In this document: in pieces, positions 33,466 through 42,974 of the stretch
Position numbering within the stretch: the first letter of the stretch is position 1
Layout: every line of letters starts with the position of its first letter
Translations under genes and position numbers: made by a program
NCBI GenBank assembly: GCA_002682825.1
Contig: NOKP01000017.1
Location: forward strand, 248,001 to 312,000
DNA from: Neonectria sp. B-13
Lineage: Eukaryota; Ascomycota; Sordariomycetes; Hypocreales; Nectriaceae
Length of the DNA stretch: 64,000 nucleotides
Direction of reading: 5' to 3'
The notes under the pieces: generated by a model
Databases searched by the model: none
What the model saw: only the letters and a program-made list of their open reading frames with translations
What the model was told of the DNA's origin: nothing

Positions 33466-35190
33466 TTACCTGATGTGAACAGACTGTGGCTCTAGGTAAC
33501 TGTACAGTCCATGCGCCCCCAACTCCCTCCCTTGGCCGCTCTGCTTTACTCCACCAAACGGAGTGTTGAGCTCGGGAAGAAATGGTGAGTTGACTGACAC
33601 CCCACCTGTTTCCAAAGCCGCCGATACACGCAGAGCGCGAGTCAGATCTGTCGTGTAGACGCACGCTGTGGTCAACGGCAAAGCAATTAGCCAGGTTTCA
33701 TGGTGAATAGCCTAAGAAGCAGTCCAAGACAGCGATACATACCAGCCAGCCCATATGAGGTGTTGTTGGCCAATGTGACGGCCTCTTCTTCGCTCTTGAA
33801 CGTCTTCACGGTCAAGACTGGCCCAAAGATTTCCTCAGACCAAACCGGGCTGTTTGCAGCCGGATTGACGAACAAGGTAGGCTCAATGAAACAACCCACG
33901 GTGCCCTTCCTTTTCCCCCCGGTCACGAGCGTTGCCGACTCTTTACCTTTCTCGACATACGACATGATGCGCTCGAACTGCAGTTTGTCCACGACCGGAC
34001 CGTGGTTAGTTGTCATTTCCAACGGACTGCCGCCCATCTCTTTTGTGGCTGTTTCGAACACGGACTTGATGGCGGCAAGAAACTTCTCAGCAATCGATTC
34101 CTCAACCAGCACTCTCGAGGCCGCTACCAAACTTGTCAGTTCAACTTCTCAAGCTTGCCTAGTAAGGCTGTCTCACCGACGCAAATCTGCCCCGAATTGG
34201 CTAGAAATCCTTCGGCGACCCTGTCAAGTGTTAGTCCAATATTGCCATGAGGAATGATTCACGAGATGATGGCTTACCCACTGACGGCAAGGTCAAAATC
34301 TGCGTCATCAAAGACCATCGCAGCAGATTTCCCTCCAAGCTCAAGAGTCACCCGTTTCAAGTTGCTCTTCGTCGCAGCCTCTTGAACCGCTTTTCCACCT
34401 GCAATTGACCCCGTAAAGCTGATTTTGGAAATGTCCATGTGTGAAGCGAGTAGAGCTCCAGTCTTTTGGGCGCCCGTCACAAACTGTACAACACCTGGGG
34501 GAAACCCAGCCTCTGCAAAGAGAGGAGCCAGCGCCAGCGTTCCCAGGGGCGATTTCTCGGAAGGCTTGAAGATGACCTGCAATATGCTTTAGTCAGGTAC
34601 GATCTGACATGTCGGATATAAGTTCGAACCGTGTTTCCTGCTGCAAGTGCCGGTGCGAGCTTCCATCCAATGTACATGAAAGTAGCGTTCCATGAAGCGA
34701 CGCTCGCGCACACTCCCAGCGGCTTGTAACGTACGATCTTGGCGAATCCGTTATCTTCAGCAAAGGACTGGCCAGTGATTTTGTCTGCCCATCCAGCGTA
34801 ATCTAGAGAAGTTGGCATCAGTACATTGAAATCTACCCAACACACAATAGATAGTGGAGGGAACTTTTCTTGCATACATCTATATACCTGCACCATGTGG
34901 GCCAAGTCAAAGTGAATGATTCCTGCGATCGGACGACCAGTAGGCAGAGATTCCACATGTGCGAGGCGTTCTGCATCCCTTTCAACGAGGTCGGCAAATT
35001 TGTTCAAACATGCCGCACGCTGAGAGCCTGTGAAGGTTGCCCATGGACCCTGCTGGAACGCCTTCTTGGCTAGGCTTACAGCTCGATCAATATCGTCTTC
35101 GCCGGCTATCTGCACATCGTCCACAACGATAGAATCGTCTACCGGATTTCGGAGCGTCAGTGTCTCTCCAGGGTAGCTCTGGGAATCCAT
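33466..35190 (-). CDS. Aldehyde dehydrogenase (NAD(P)+)
   Basis: A full-length aldehyde dehydrogenase of about 480 residues with several short introns. Seen in order: AFQQGPWATFTGSQRAACL near the N-terminus, SWNATF (the conserved Asn of the PWN motif retained), KPSEKSPL, ISFTGSIAGG (coenzyme binding), LELGGKSA with the catalytic Glu, NSGQICV with the catalytic Cys (split by an intron), EEIFGPV, and PFGGVKQSG near the C-terminus. Start ATG at 35190. The N-terminal SLPTGRP replaces the usual E-S-x-x-x-G-K-P. It would oxidise an aldehyde to the acid in the cytosol; no peroxisomal signal (ends VHIR). The reading is uniform and no break is seen. It is divergent from the EthD/ABM-like gene across a promoter with the palindrome shared with the regulator gene. 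Confidence 0.93.
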
Positions 35191-35775
35191 GAACTAAGAG
35201 GTAGAAACAAATCAGTTTGCGGCGTCTCAACAAGATCATGTGCACCACATCTAACCTGATTGTTGATGAACAACCCACGTGGGGGGAGCTGAATTGACAT
35301 TTGAGGCATTTGCGACTGTCACGAGAAGAATCAATAATTTTTACCTGCACGTAGTCTATGCCGCCGAAATTGACGTTTTGTACAATCGTAATTGCCTACC
35401 AGTCCGCTTCCGACGCTATCGGAATTTAGTTTCGCTGCTTCACACTTCCCGGCCGGATCGGCATTTCGGACACCCTCCGCACCGCAATCCCATGATCATG
35501 GCATCGAATAAATGCTCATATTTATGAGTTATAGGCTCTCACGATGATTTTAAGGACATATTACCGGTCCGCCTTCAGAATGAAGCCACGGCTCATGAAC
35601 AGGAACATATGGTTGACAGCTTGTCCGAATCCACGCCGGAGGTCGCATCGGAATTTCCGTCGAAGCAGAACAGCTAACATTAACGATAATCAAAGATAAA
35701 TATAGGCTCAATGTAACTGAAATGTTTGAGACATCTCAAATAACCAGCCAAACAACCAAACAACCTAACAAAGCC
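35191..35775. promoter_or_regulatory. Bidirectional promoter with palindrome CGGAATTTCCGT
   Basis: Between the aldehyde dehydrogenase and the EthD/ABM-like gene. TTCCG at 35408-35412, CGGAA at 35420-35424, and CGGAATTTCCGT at 35649-35660, identical to the site before the regulator gene. The palindrome is about 115 bases upstream of the plus-strand start. Confidence 0.6.
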
Positions 35776-36378
35776 ATGTCATCCATCAATAGCCCAATCA
35801 CGGAGCTTGTCCAAATTCCCTTGGCCATCCCCTTTACGGAGTTCTTAGACATCTTCAGCAAACATTTGGAGCCCGTTCTCCTAGCCCAGCCAGGGCTCCG
35901 TTCGATCATGACAGGTGCCACAATATCCGCAAATGACGGAGAAAAACCCTTCGCCGTGTCATTCACGCAATGGGACAGCATTGAAGCGCATGAAGCATTT
36001 GGGAACAGCCCTGATGCGGGACCTTTTTTCGACACGCTGAAGCCGTTGACAACCGGGCCGCCAACCATCGAACATTATTACCTCGGTCACCTCGAGTCAT
36101 CGGCCCGCCAGAATCGCTATGCCCATGTTTTGAAGTTTTCCGCCCGTGGTGGCCACGCTCAGAAGTCGGCGTTCGAAGAACATGTCGCCTCCCATGGAAA
36201 GGCGGCAGCTTTGCAGGGGCATTGCGTAGAAGTTGACACGCAAAGTGCCCTGGTTCTATTTAATGATAGTCGATTCTTGAAACCAGTCAGCAGCGCCTGG
36301 AAACTGGACGAGGTATTAAGCTCGTTCACCGTGCAATGGCATAGGGTTGGAACTGGAAAGATATCTGCAGCTCTCTAA
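35776..36378 (+). CDS. EthD/ABM-like dimeric alpha-beta barrel protein
   Basis: A 200-residue intronless protein starting MSSINSPITELVQIPL at 35776. The first half (LVQIPLAIPFTEFLDIFSKHL ... GLRSIMTGATI ... FTQWDSIEAHEAF ... PFFDTLKPL) has the alternating strand/helix pattern and the typical phrase W-x-S-x-E-A-H of the antibiotic-biosynthesis-monooxygenase (ABM) and EthD ferredoxin-like folds. The second half (YAHVLKFSARGG ... WHRVG) looks like a degenerate second copy. Such proteins act as cofactor-free monooxygenases, isomerases, decarboxylases or cyclases on aromatic or polyketide substrates. It is divergent from the aldehyde dehydrogenase. Family assignment is moderate; activity cannot be stated. 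Confidence 0.65.
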   Translation: MSSINSPITELVQIPLAIPFTEFLDIFSKHLEPVLLAQPGLRSIMTGATISANDGEKPFAVSFTQWDSIEAHEAFGNSPDAGPFFDTLKPLTTGPPTIEHYYLGHLESSARQNRYAHVLKFSARGGHAQKSAFEEHVASHGKAAALQGHCVEVDTQSALVLFNDSRFLKPVSSAWKLDEVLSSFTVQWHRVGTGKISAAL

Positions 36379-36509
36379 ATACTGCCAAAGCACAGAGTGA
36401 TCTATTTACAGCTTAGACACAGACTGGTTGGACAAATACTACACTAAGTAATGAATATTTTGGACTTGTTTAGACTATGACATGCGTCGCATAAATCAGA
36501 TATATTCCA

Positions 36510-37727
36510 CTAGACCAAGGCTATCATGTTGGCAGGACTTGCTACGCCTCCGTGTACATTCAATGGACAAGACGACAAGAAGAATGTCCAGCGCTTTTTC
36601 TCCCGGCACCATGTTGCCAAGTCCTCGAGCCAAAGCAACTCGGCTATAGGGCAGCCCCAACCAGCTATCAGGACCTCGTGAAAGAAAAAGCCGGCACTCT
36701 CCTTGACTGGAAAGGCTTCCCAGCCTGGAGCATCCCCTCCGACTGCCGAAAAGTGATTGTCCCAAAGCCACTTGAGTAGCCTGGGATCTTGCTGTACGCC
36801 ACAAGATGCCGGTGGCCACGCTTCCCCAACTTCTCGCTCCTCATCCTCATGGAGCTCGTGATATCGGGCTGAAAATCCGGAGCGAATTATGAGAACATCA
36901 CCAACCCTAGGCTGGAGGTCATCAGGCGACATCTGTTGCTGCCACTGAAGACACCCCATCAAGTCGTCAAACGTGATGCTGTGGGGGCGAGAAGCGTCGT
37001 AATGTTTGTCCATAGCCTCCGCGTAGGCCCAGTAGTCAAGCAGTATTCCTCGTCCAGCGACGCATCCTGCTTTATGCCACCATTGAAGTCCCAATCTCCC
37101 GTCCGGGTGTTGAAGAATTTCCTCTCGAGTTACGCCGTTGTAAAAGAGCTGTTCCTTTTGGTAAGCAAAATGGCGCAGGCCATCCCATTGAGTGCTTTTC
37201 TGCGTGTTAAACGTGATCTATTTACCAGATGTTAGAAATTGACACTCGGGAATACTTGTTCCCGCTATGGACTTACCGTATCGTCAAGGACATGCCCGGG
37301 GCCAGAGATCGAGTGGTGGAAGGCTTCCTTGTGCCTACCAAACCCGGGCGTCTTCGGATGGCTCAGACACCAGCTGAAGGAAGGGTGTAAGATTGGGAAA
37401 CAAATGTGAAAGGCAAGCTACTTTTAGATGGGATATGCATACTTGAGACTGAAACGGCGCCCTTCACGAATCTCAGAGGCAGCATCTCGAACAACAGCGG
37501 GAGATAGCCAATTCTTTGGACACTTGTTAGTGAATACATCCACGACGTAGACCATGGAGATGCCCAGGTACCAAGGTTCCCAAATGATCTTCCTCTCCCC
37601 AGAGCCCCCAAGACGAGTATGGGGGATCATCTTTTCGAAGCGGCAAGTCGCTGAAAACAGGTGTGGGGGTGTTGGACAACGTTTTTGGTTCCATTTTCCT
37701 CAAATCCGCAAGGGTTGAGAACCGCAT
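36510..37727 (-). CDS. PF04199-type cyclase / amidohydrolase-like protein
   Basis: A member of the putative cyclase family (kynurenine-formamidase-like metal hydrolases), about 330 residues. Start ATG 37727 (MRFSTLADLRKM). The first exon ends in SWGLWGEEDHLGTL and joins NWLSPAVVRDAASEI, the usual N-terminal W-G-x-x-D-x-x-G-T-L-N pattern. After two further introns come the metal-site region STQWDGLRHFAYQ, then FYNGVT, GRGILLDY, PRVGDVLIIRSGFSARYH, and the C-terminal TFFLSSCPLNVHGGVASPANMIA. The conserved His and Asp in QWDGLRH are present. Fungal members hydrolyse amide, ester or lactone bonds; the exact chemistry varies. Here it could open a lactone or cleave an arylformamide-like intermediate. 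It is divergent from a small Zn2Cys6 gene. Confidence 0.8.
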
Positions 37728-38045
37728 TGTTGCTGGCTACAGTCCTTCCGTGATATATGAGGTGTTGTCCGGAAATACCGACCCCACCCGGCCCTGATTT
37801 CGGAGCATCGGACATTGGCGCCGAACTAGTGGTACTCCGTTCCGGACTTTCGAATCGTCATAATTCTACCTTGCCACTTCAGCTAGAGCTCACAATTTCC
37901 TACAAGTCCGTATCTCTTAATGGGACGCCCTCATTTTCTTGACCGTAACAACTACCACCAATCGTCTGCCAGCAAGTCTCACGGCAGCCAACACACCTTG
38001 AAAATATGTCAATTCTGATTGACATTCCATCATCAACAAGCACAT
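37728..38045. promoter_or_regulatory. Bidirectional promoter with TTCCG/CGGAA sites
   Basis: Between the cyclase and the small Zn2Cys6 gene. Copies at 37746-37750 (TTCCG), 37770-37774 (CGGAA within TCCGGAAATACCG) and 37840-37844 (CCGTTCCGGAC). Confidence 0.5.
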
Positions 38046-38798
38046 ATGTCTACATCACATGAAGGGGAAATATCCGGTCAGAATTCCACACCGTCTCGGC
38101 GAAATTTTTCGAAAAAAAGACAAAGAAGCGACTACCCAGCATGCGAAACTTGTCGAAAACGAAAAGTGAGGTGCATCCAGGCAACACCCGGCGACCAGTG
38201 CATCAACTGCCAGCACTTCAACGATGAATGTACCATTCCGTCCGGAAAGAGACAGCCGAAAGCGAAAAGGCACAGGCCAAAGAGTACAAGGGCGAAACAA
38301 GGCGCAACCTTACGCCGCTTGGTGAAAGGGCGTCCTACACCAAGCAGTCGGCCTATAAGACCGCTCACGACTATGCTCACTCCCGAGTCAACTACCGGAT
38401 ACTCTTGTGAAGAGGACTATGAGCTTCAACAGCCACGTTGGTCCGAAAGATCGAACACAGAGGATGAGGGTGGACTTACAAGGAGCTTCATGCCAATTCT
38501 AGAGTCGACAGAGTTTAGTGAGCAAGCCACATATTCTGGATACGTGACAGAAGACATCGCACTTTTATCAATGGAGAGCCAGGTTCTGTCACTCATGGGA
38601 TACAAAGTTAAAGGTATTATTATTGAAGGACGAGCAAAGTGGGAGGGAAGCAACTCGATGGCATCACCTGGATTACGACGGCCAGAGCAGAACAAATGTT
38701 CTGCTATAGAGGGGCAGCAGGGTGCCCAATGGGACAACGACACAGTGGTGTCACTACTAGAGGCTTGGGATGATATCGGTACACTAAATATTGCATAA
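38046..38798 (+). CDS. Small Zn2Cys6 DNA-binding protein
   Basis: A 250-residue single-exon protein starting MSTSHEGEISGQNS at 38046. The finger spans about residues 33-62: CETC-RKRKVR-C, then a 7-8 residue loop, C-IN-C and a last Cys in NDECTIPSG. A strongly basic stretch (KRQPKAKRHRPKSTRAK) follows and probably serves as nuclear signal and DNA-backbone contact. The rest is acidic, Ser/Thr-rich and lacks the Fungal_trans regulatory domain, so it is far shorter than usual regulators (500-900 residues). It may be a second, auxiliary regulator of the cluster or a competitor for the same sites. Frame open to the stop at 38796-38798; no break seen. Confidence 0.82.
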   Translation: MSTSHEGEISGQNSTPSRRNFSKKRQRSDYPACETCRKRKVRCIQATPGDQCINCQHFNDECTIPSGKRQPKAKRHRPKSTRAKQGATLRRLVKGRPTPSSRPIRPLTTMLTPESTTGYSCEEDYELQQPRWSERSNTEDEGGLTRSFMPILESTEFSEQATYSGYVTEDIALLSMESQVLSLMGYKVKGIIIEGRAKWEGSNSMASPGLRRPEQNKCSAIEGQQGAQWDNDTVVSLLEAWDDIGTLNIA

Positions 38799-39395
38799 TT
38801 GGTACAATAATTCGATCATAATATGGGAAAGATAACAAAGGGGGTGGGTGGGACTTGAAAAGATGTATCTAAGACCCAATCACTCGTCGTTTTGAATTCG
38901 CGTTGCATTTCAAGGTGGAGACTGCTGAATTGCAGCTACATAATGGCTCCACGAATGCACCTTTACCACACTCTCGGCCATTTCCTCTAGTAATACTATG
39001 CGACCGTATCGATGCATTCGTTGAAATACCATTAATTCATATCGGCGTCTCAATACATTATAGTGCATGCGCAGAGTCATTCAGTACGCATTCGTCCAAT
39101 GACATGTGACGTTGACCAATCCCGTATTCCGGTCCGAGACGGAAATCCATAACTATCTCGGAATAATACACGGACGGCATTCCGCAATGTCGGGCACTCT
39201 ATTTCGGAGAACAGTATCCAATCTTGCGTTTTCTTAGTCATCAAGGAGAACATCTTTCGATTAACCGAGGGGGTCAGTCCATATTAAAATGCTCGGCCAC
39301 TGTTAAAATCAGTGAGTAAACAAGCATCCATGTTTAATAGCCCAGTCAACGGATCCCCTATTACACCAAGGTCTTAATCTACGACATAACCAATC
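38799..39395. promoter_or_regulatory. FAD monooxygenase promoter region with TTCCG/CGGAA sites
   Basis: No gene seen. Motif copies cluster at 39127-39131 (ATTCCGG), 39140-39144 (CGGAA), 39159-39163 (CGGAA) and 39180-39184 (TTCCG), that is four within 58 bases, about 210-270 bases before the start codon. Confidence 0.55.
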
Positions 39396-40862
39396 ATGCC
39401 TGCCAAGTGTCAGCTCAATATCATCATTGTAGGGGCAGGTATTGGAGGGCTGGGAGCCGCTATAGCTGTCACAAATGCAGGGCATCGTGCCACGGTGCTA
39501 GAGCAAGCAACGGATTTCATCGAGGTAAGAATCAAGTCATCGTCCAAGGCAAAATCGCATCGCATCTCAGTATTAACCATTTTATCGACATTTAGGTTGG
39601 CGCTGGCGTTCAAGTACCTCCCAATGCAGCCAGGGAACTCATCCGATGGGGCATGAACGAGCAGATGGATGCCATCAGCTCCAAGCCTTCACGTATCAAC
39701 TACCGGTCTTGGATCACTGGAGCGCCGGAAGGGTTCACTGATCTATCAAGACACCGTGAGAAGTACGGAGCGCCGTACTGGCAGGTCTACAGACCCGACT
39801 ATCATACCGTCCTCCTGAACGCTGCCATCGCAGCTGGTGCCAAAGTGCGCAAGGGCCAGATGGTGGTCGAGTACAACCCTGACGAGGCATCAGTGTTGCT
39901 CGAATCTGGAGAGATTGTCCGCGGTGATCTTATTATCGCGTCTGACGGCGTCAAAAGCATCGCGAGAAATGCAGCAGGACTAAAGACTGAGCCACACGAG
40001 ACGGGTGATACCTGCTTCCGCGTTGTGATTCCAAGGGAATACCTCATAAATGACCCTGAGTTGGCTCCTCTAAGCGAAGACCCAAACTTCGAGCAATTCT
40101 TGGGCCCTGATCATCATATCATTGGGTAAGTCTTGACACTCCTTTTGCGCACTAAATCATTGTGCCGGTCAGCTTATTATGCGCCTAGATATAACATGCA
40201 AAAGGAGAAAACGTTCAATCTTCTCATGGTCATTCCCGATGATCGCAAGATGAAGGGCTTCAAAGCTCCAGCCAACGTTGCCGAGGTGCGAAATGCCTAT
40301 CGAGGATGGTCACCCATGTAAGTTATCCGCTTGATTTCTCGACTGTCTCGGTCGCTCAATTTAGTCTAGGATCCAGAAGCTCCTTTCATTCCTCCCAGAA
40401 GAGATTGAGAAGTGGCGCTTGACCGACCTCCCTGCCATAACCAACTGGGTTCATCCGGCCGGCAAGATGGTTCTCATGGGCGACGCCGTCCATGCGACAT
40501 TGCCCTACCTGGCTCAGGGCGCTGCCATGGCAATCGAAGACGCCGCTGCTCTAGAATCGGTCCTCTCTCACCTAGAGTCCAAGGAAGACCTCCCTAAGCT
40601 GCTACACTTCTTCTACCGGTTGAGGGTAGGCCGTGTACACGCAATCCAAAGGGGTAGCTTTACGAACAGGTTCTTCATTCACATGAAGGACGAGGACATG
40701 CTAGCCATGAGACGAAGTGTCTTCAAGGCTGGAGATTACGCCAGCAGTCCAAACCTCATGGGCAACACCATATTTCAAGATTGGCTGTACGGATATGATG
40801 CCACTTCAGACGCTGCCCAGAAGTGGGAGAAAGAGAAGGACGGGATCACCTCGCGACTGTAG
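39396..40862 (+). CDS. Salicylate-hydroxylase-like FAD monooxygenase, PTS1 SRL
   Basis: A 426-residue class A flavoprotein monooxygenase. Exons 39396-39524, 39596-40125, 40189-40317 and 40370-40862 join in frame. The Rossmann site IIIVGAGIGGLGAA is at residues 9-22; VGAGVQVPPNAAREL follows the first intron; DLIIASDGVKSIAR is the DG motif; and MVLMGDAVHATLPYLAQGAA is the GD motif of FAD ribose binding. These are the marks of the fungal salicylate 1-monooxygenase / FMO-like PHBH group, which hydroxylates aromatic acids with NAD(P)H and O2, often with decarboxylation. The C-terminus is GITSRL; SRL is a canonical PTS1, so a peroxisomal site is likely. It is the right-most enzyme of the motif-rich cluster and ends 120 bases from the convergent F-box gene. 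Confidence 0.92.
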
Positions 40863-40982
40863 TATACCAAGTCATATCTATTCATTGCTGTACTTATCAA
40901 ACATGAACATCTCAACTAGCTCGACTGACATAACTGGGCTATTTTATCTTCTCTCAAGCCTCCAACTTCACTCGAATCACTC

Positions 40983-42668
40983 TCACTCATAGATGTTCCC
41001 GCCCCTTCGTCTGGCGTCGATCGTAGACTGGAAGAGTTCTAAAGCTGCTTCATCTTTGGCTTTGACGTCATCCCCGAGCTCCGGCTCTCGAATGCCGCGG
41101 CTCTCGTTCTCAGCCAGCACGCACCAGGCAGATGGACCGATGTGGATGTCGAAATAGGCATACAACAGCTGGGTCCCTCGGGTTTGAACTAAGCCAGCCC
41201 CGTGTCTGTACCTCTCCAACCCAACAACACAGTCCTCCCCGTCTGGAGGTGGTGAAGGGCAGTCAAAGTTGCGGAAAGTGTTGTGTTCAAACGCTTGACA
41301 CTGCGAATCATAATTCATTTCTTCTTCATTATTGTCCAGCTCCAAAATATCATGGAGCACTTGAGGGCTATTATCCCATGCACCGTGCCCCATTTTGAAG
41401 ACGGTGATTGCCGACATGGTCTTGCGCCACTGAGCGAGGATTGTGTGCCATCGAAGAGGATAGGGCGTGTTAGAAACACCATCCTCAAACGTCGAGCTTC
41501 GAGTTATAACATCCTTCCTGTTATAACCTGCGTTCGAAACTTCGATGTCGTTACCCTCGGTGTCCTTTCCAATGACAGTAGTACTCTGATCCAGAGGAGT
41601 CAAGTGGCGTGCGTGATACATGATAGGGCAATCATCCAAGTAAAGGGCCTGAAGTCCTCCGGCTGCGTTTTTCCTGCCAAGAGATGCGATCCAGTCGACC
41701 TGCCATTCGTGACTGAAGATGTAATTGCCCAACGCGAGAACTCTGAGATTTGGCAATCCTGAATCAGCTCCCATCCCAGGCCGTACAGCTCTGAAGTCCA
41801 TTTTCGGGTTCCATCCCCAGTAATCTCGGCTGTAAAGTGATAGAGTCCTCAAGTTTCCAGCGATCGATGGGGATATCCAAGTCGTGGGGAGCCTCTCAAA
41901 CAAGTCATATTTTTCGCGAAGCCAGATCGAATCTTCTGGTGCAGCTTCGTCGCCTTGGACGGTAATATACAACTTCAAGTCAACAAGACTGCTTGAGGAA
42001 AGGCTTGTTTTAAAAGCTTGCGAATTTGTAAGTCGTTCATCATCAAAGTCGGCCAGATTAGAGACTGTAAGCGTTCTGAGCTGTAGAGGGCCGGTTATGA
42101 CGCCGTTCGGAGCTTCAGCGAGCTTATAATCGCCATCGAAGCCAAGTTCATCTTCGTCAATTTCCTGCTGCCTTTCAACTGACCACGTTCCGGCGATGCA
42201 TTGAAAAACAGTGTCGAGGACCCTGAATCTGAATTCGGTTGTTTCATCGGCATCTATTCCATCCGATTCTACATGGGCGCAGTGCTCATTAAAGCGCAAG
42301 TGGAGAGCTGTCAAGTTCTTGAAGCACCGTAGGAGCGGCAGCGCGTTTAGAAAGCCCTCGGGAGTCTCGTACTCGGCATTCGTATGGTAGGCAAAGTCAG
42401 GTCCAACCCAAGTATCGCAGGTAATCTCTCGCACCATACCACGCAACTTGTCTGAGTTTGCGATGTGAACAAAATTCTCATGTGAGTTCGTATGCGCGCG
42501 AGCTCCGAGCTGCACGTGTCGAAATGCCCATGTCGTGGCGATAGCCTCAATCTGGCGATTGAGACATCTAAGCCCGAGCAGCGTTTTCTTTGGTAATAAG
42601 GAGAAGATTTCTGCAATGATCTCTGGGGAAAATCTCGCTAAGACATCGGGTACTGCAGATTCCATCAT
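40983..42668 (-). CDS. F-box domain protein
   Basis: A 561-residue intronless protein. Residues about 10-45 (LARFSPEIIAEIFSLLPKKTLLGLRCLNRQIEAIAT) form an N-terminal F-box of the fungal type, which binds Skp1 in SCF ubiquitin ligases. The rest is a long Leu-rich, repeat-poor region with many short strand/helix phrases such as LRTLTVSNL and LRVLALGNYIF, seen in many fungal F-box proteins without a defined target. Two adjacent ATG codons (42668, 42665) start the frame. Such proteins are numerous and mostly unstudied; there is no sign it belongs to the enzyme cluster other than position. Confidence 0.8.
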   Translation of the reverse strand: MMESAVPDVLARFSPEIIAEIFSLLPKKTLLGLRCLNRQIEAIATTWAFRHVQLGARAHTNSHENFVHIANSDKLRGMVREITCDTWVGPDFAYHTNAEYETPEGFLNALPLLRCFKNLTALHLRFNEHCAHVESDGIDADETTEFRFRVLDTVFQCIAGTWSVERQQEIDEDELGFDGDYKLAEAPNGVITGPLQLRTLTVSNLADFDDERLTNSQAFKTSLSSSSLVDLKLYITVQGDEAAPEDSIWLREKYDLFERLPTTWISPSIAGNLRTLSLYSRDYWGWNPKMDFRAVRPGMGADSGLPNLRVLALGNYIFSHEWQVDWIASLGRKNAAGGLQALYLDDCPIMYHARHLTPLDQSTTVIGKDTEGNDIEVSNAGYNRKDVITRSSTFEDGVSNTPYPLRWHTILAQWRKTMSAITVFKMGHGAWDNSPQVLHDILELDNNEEEMNYDSQCQAFEHNTFRNFDCPSPPPDGEDCVVGLERYRHGAGLVQTRGTQLLYAYFDIHIGPSAWCVLAENESRGIREPELGDDVKAKDEAALELFQSTIDARRRGGNIYE

Positions 42669-42974
42669 GGGGAGTTAGGTTGATGGCGTGAGAAATATTG
42701 TCTAGGAAGCGAGATGAAGAGTTAAGATTGCAATGGCATGGATTCCTTTGACTTTTAGCGGAACAACACGTGGACTTCGCCCTAGCAAGAAATTTTTCAG
42801 TGGATAAGCTGTTGCCTTATCGGCTTATGCTGTAAGGTGGGTCGCTTCAATAACCTGAATAATATATAATTTAGAATGAATTTCTTTTCTATAAAAAGAA
42901 ATACTGTGTTATTTAAGATGTAGCTGCCTGGCTACAACTCAAATTCAGACTGAAAAAGGATTAAAGTCCCAAAA
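42669..42974. other. Intergenic, no gene seen
   Basis: 306 bases between the F-box start and the 3' end of the first RTA1-like gene. It holds the F-box promoter and an AT-rich stretch near 42850-42910. Nothing else supportable. Confidence 0.4.

Noticed and set aside
34600..34640. GTTCGAACC-like tRNA B-box
   Set aside because: It lies in an intron of the aldehyde dehydrogenase and no cloverleaf or A-box accompanies it.
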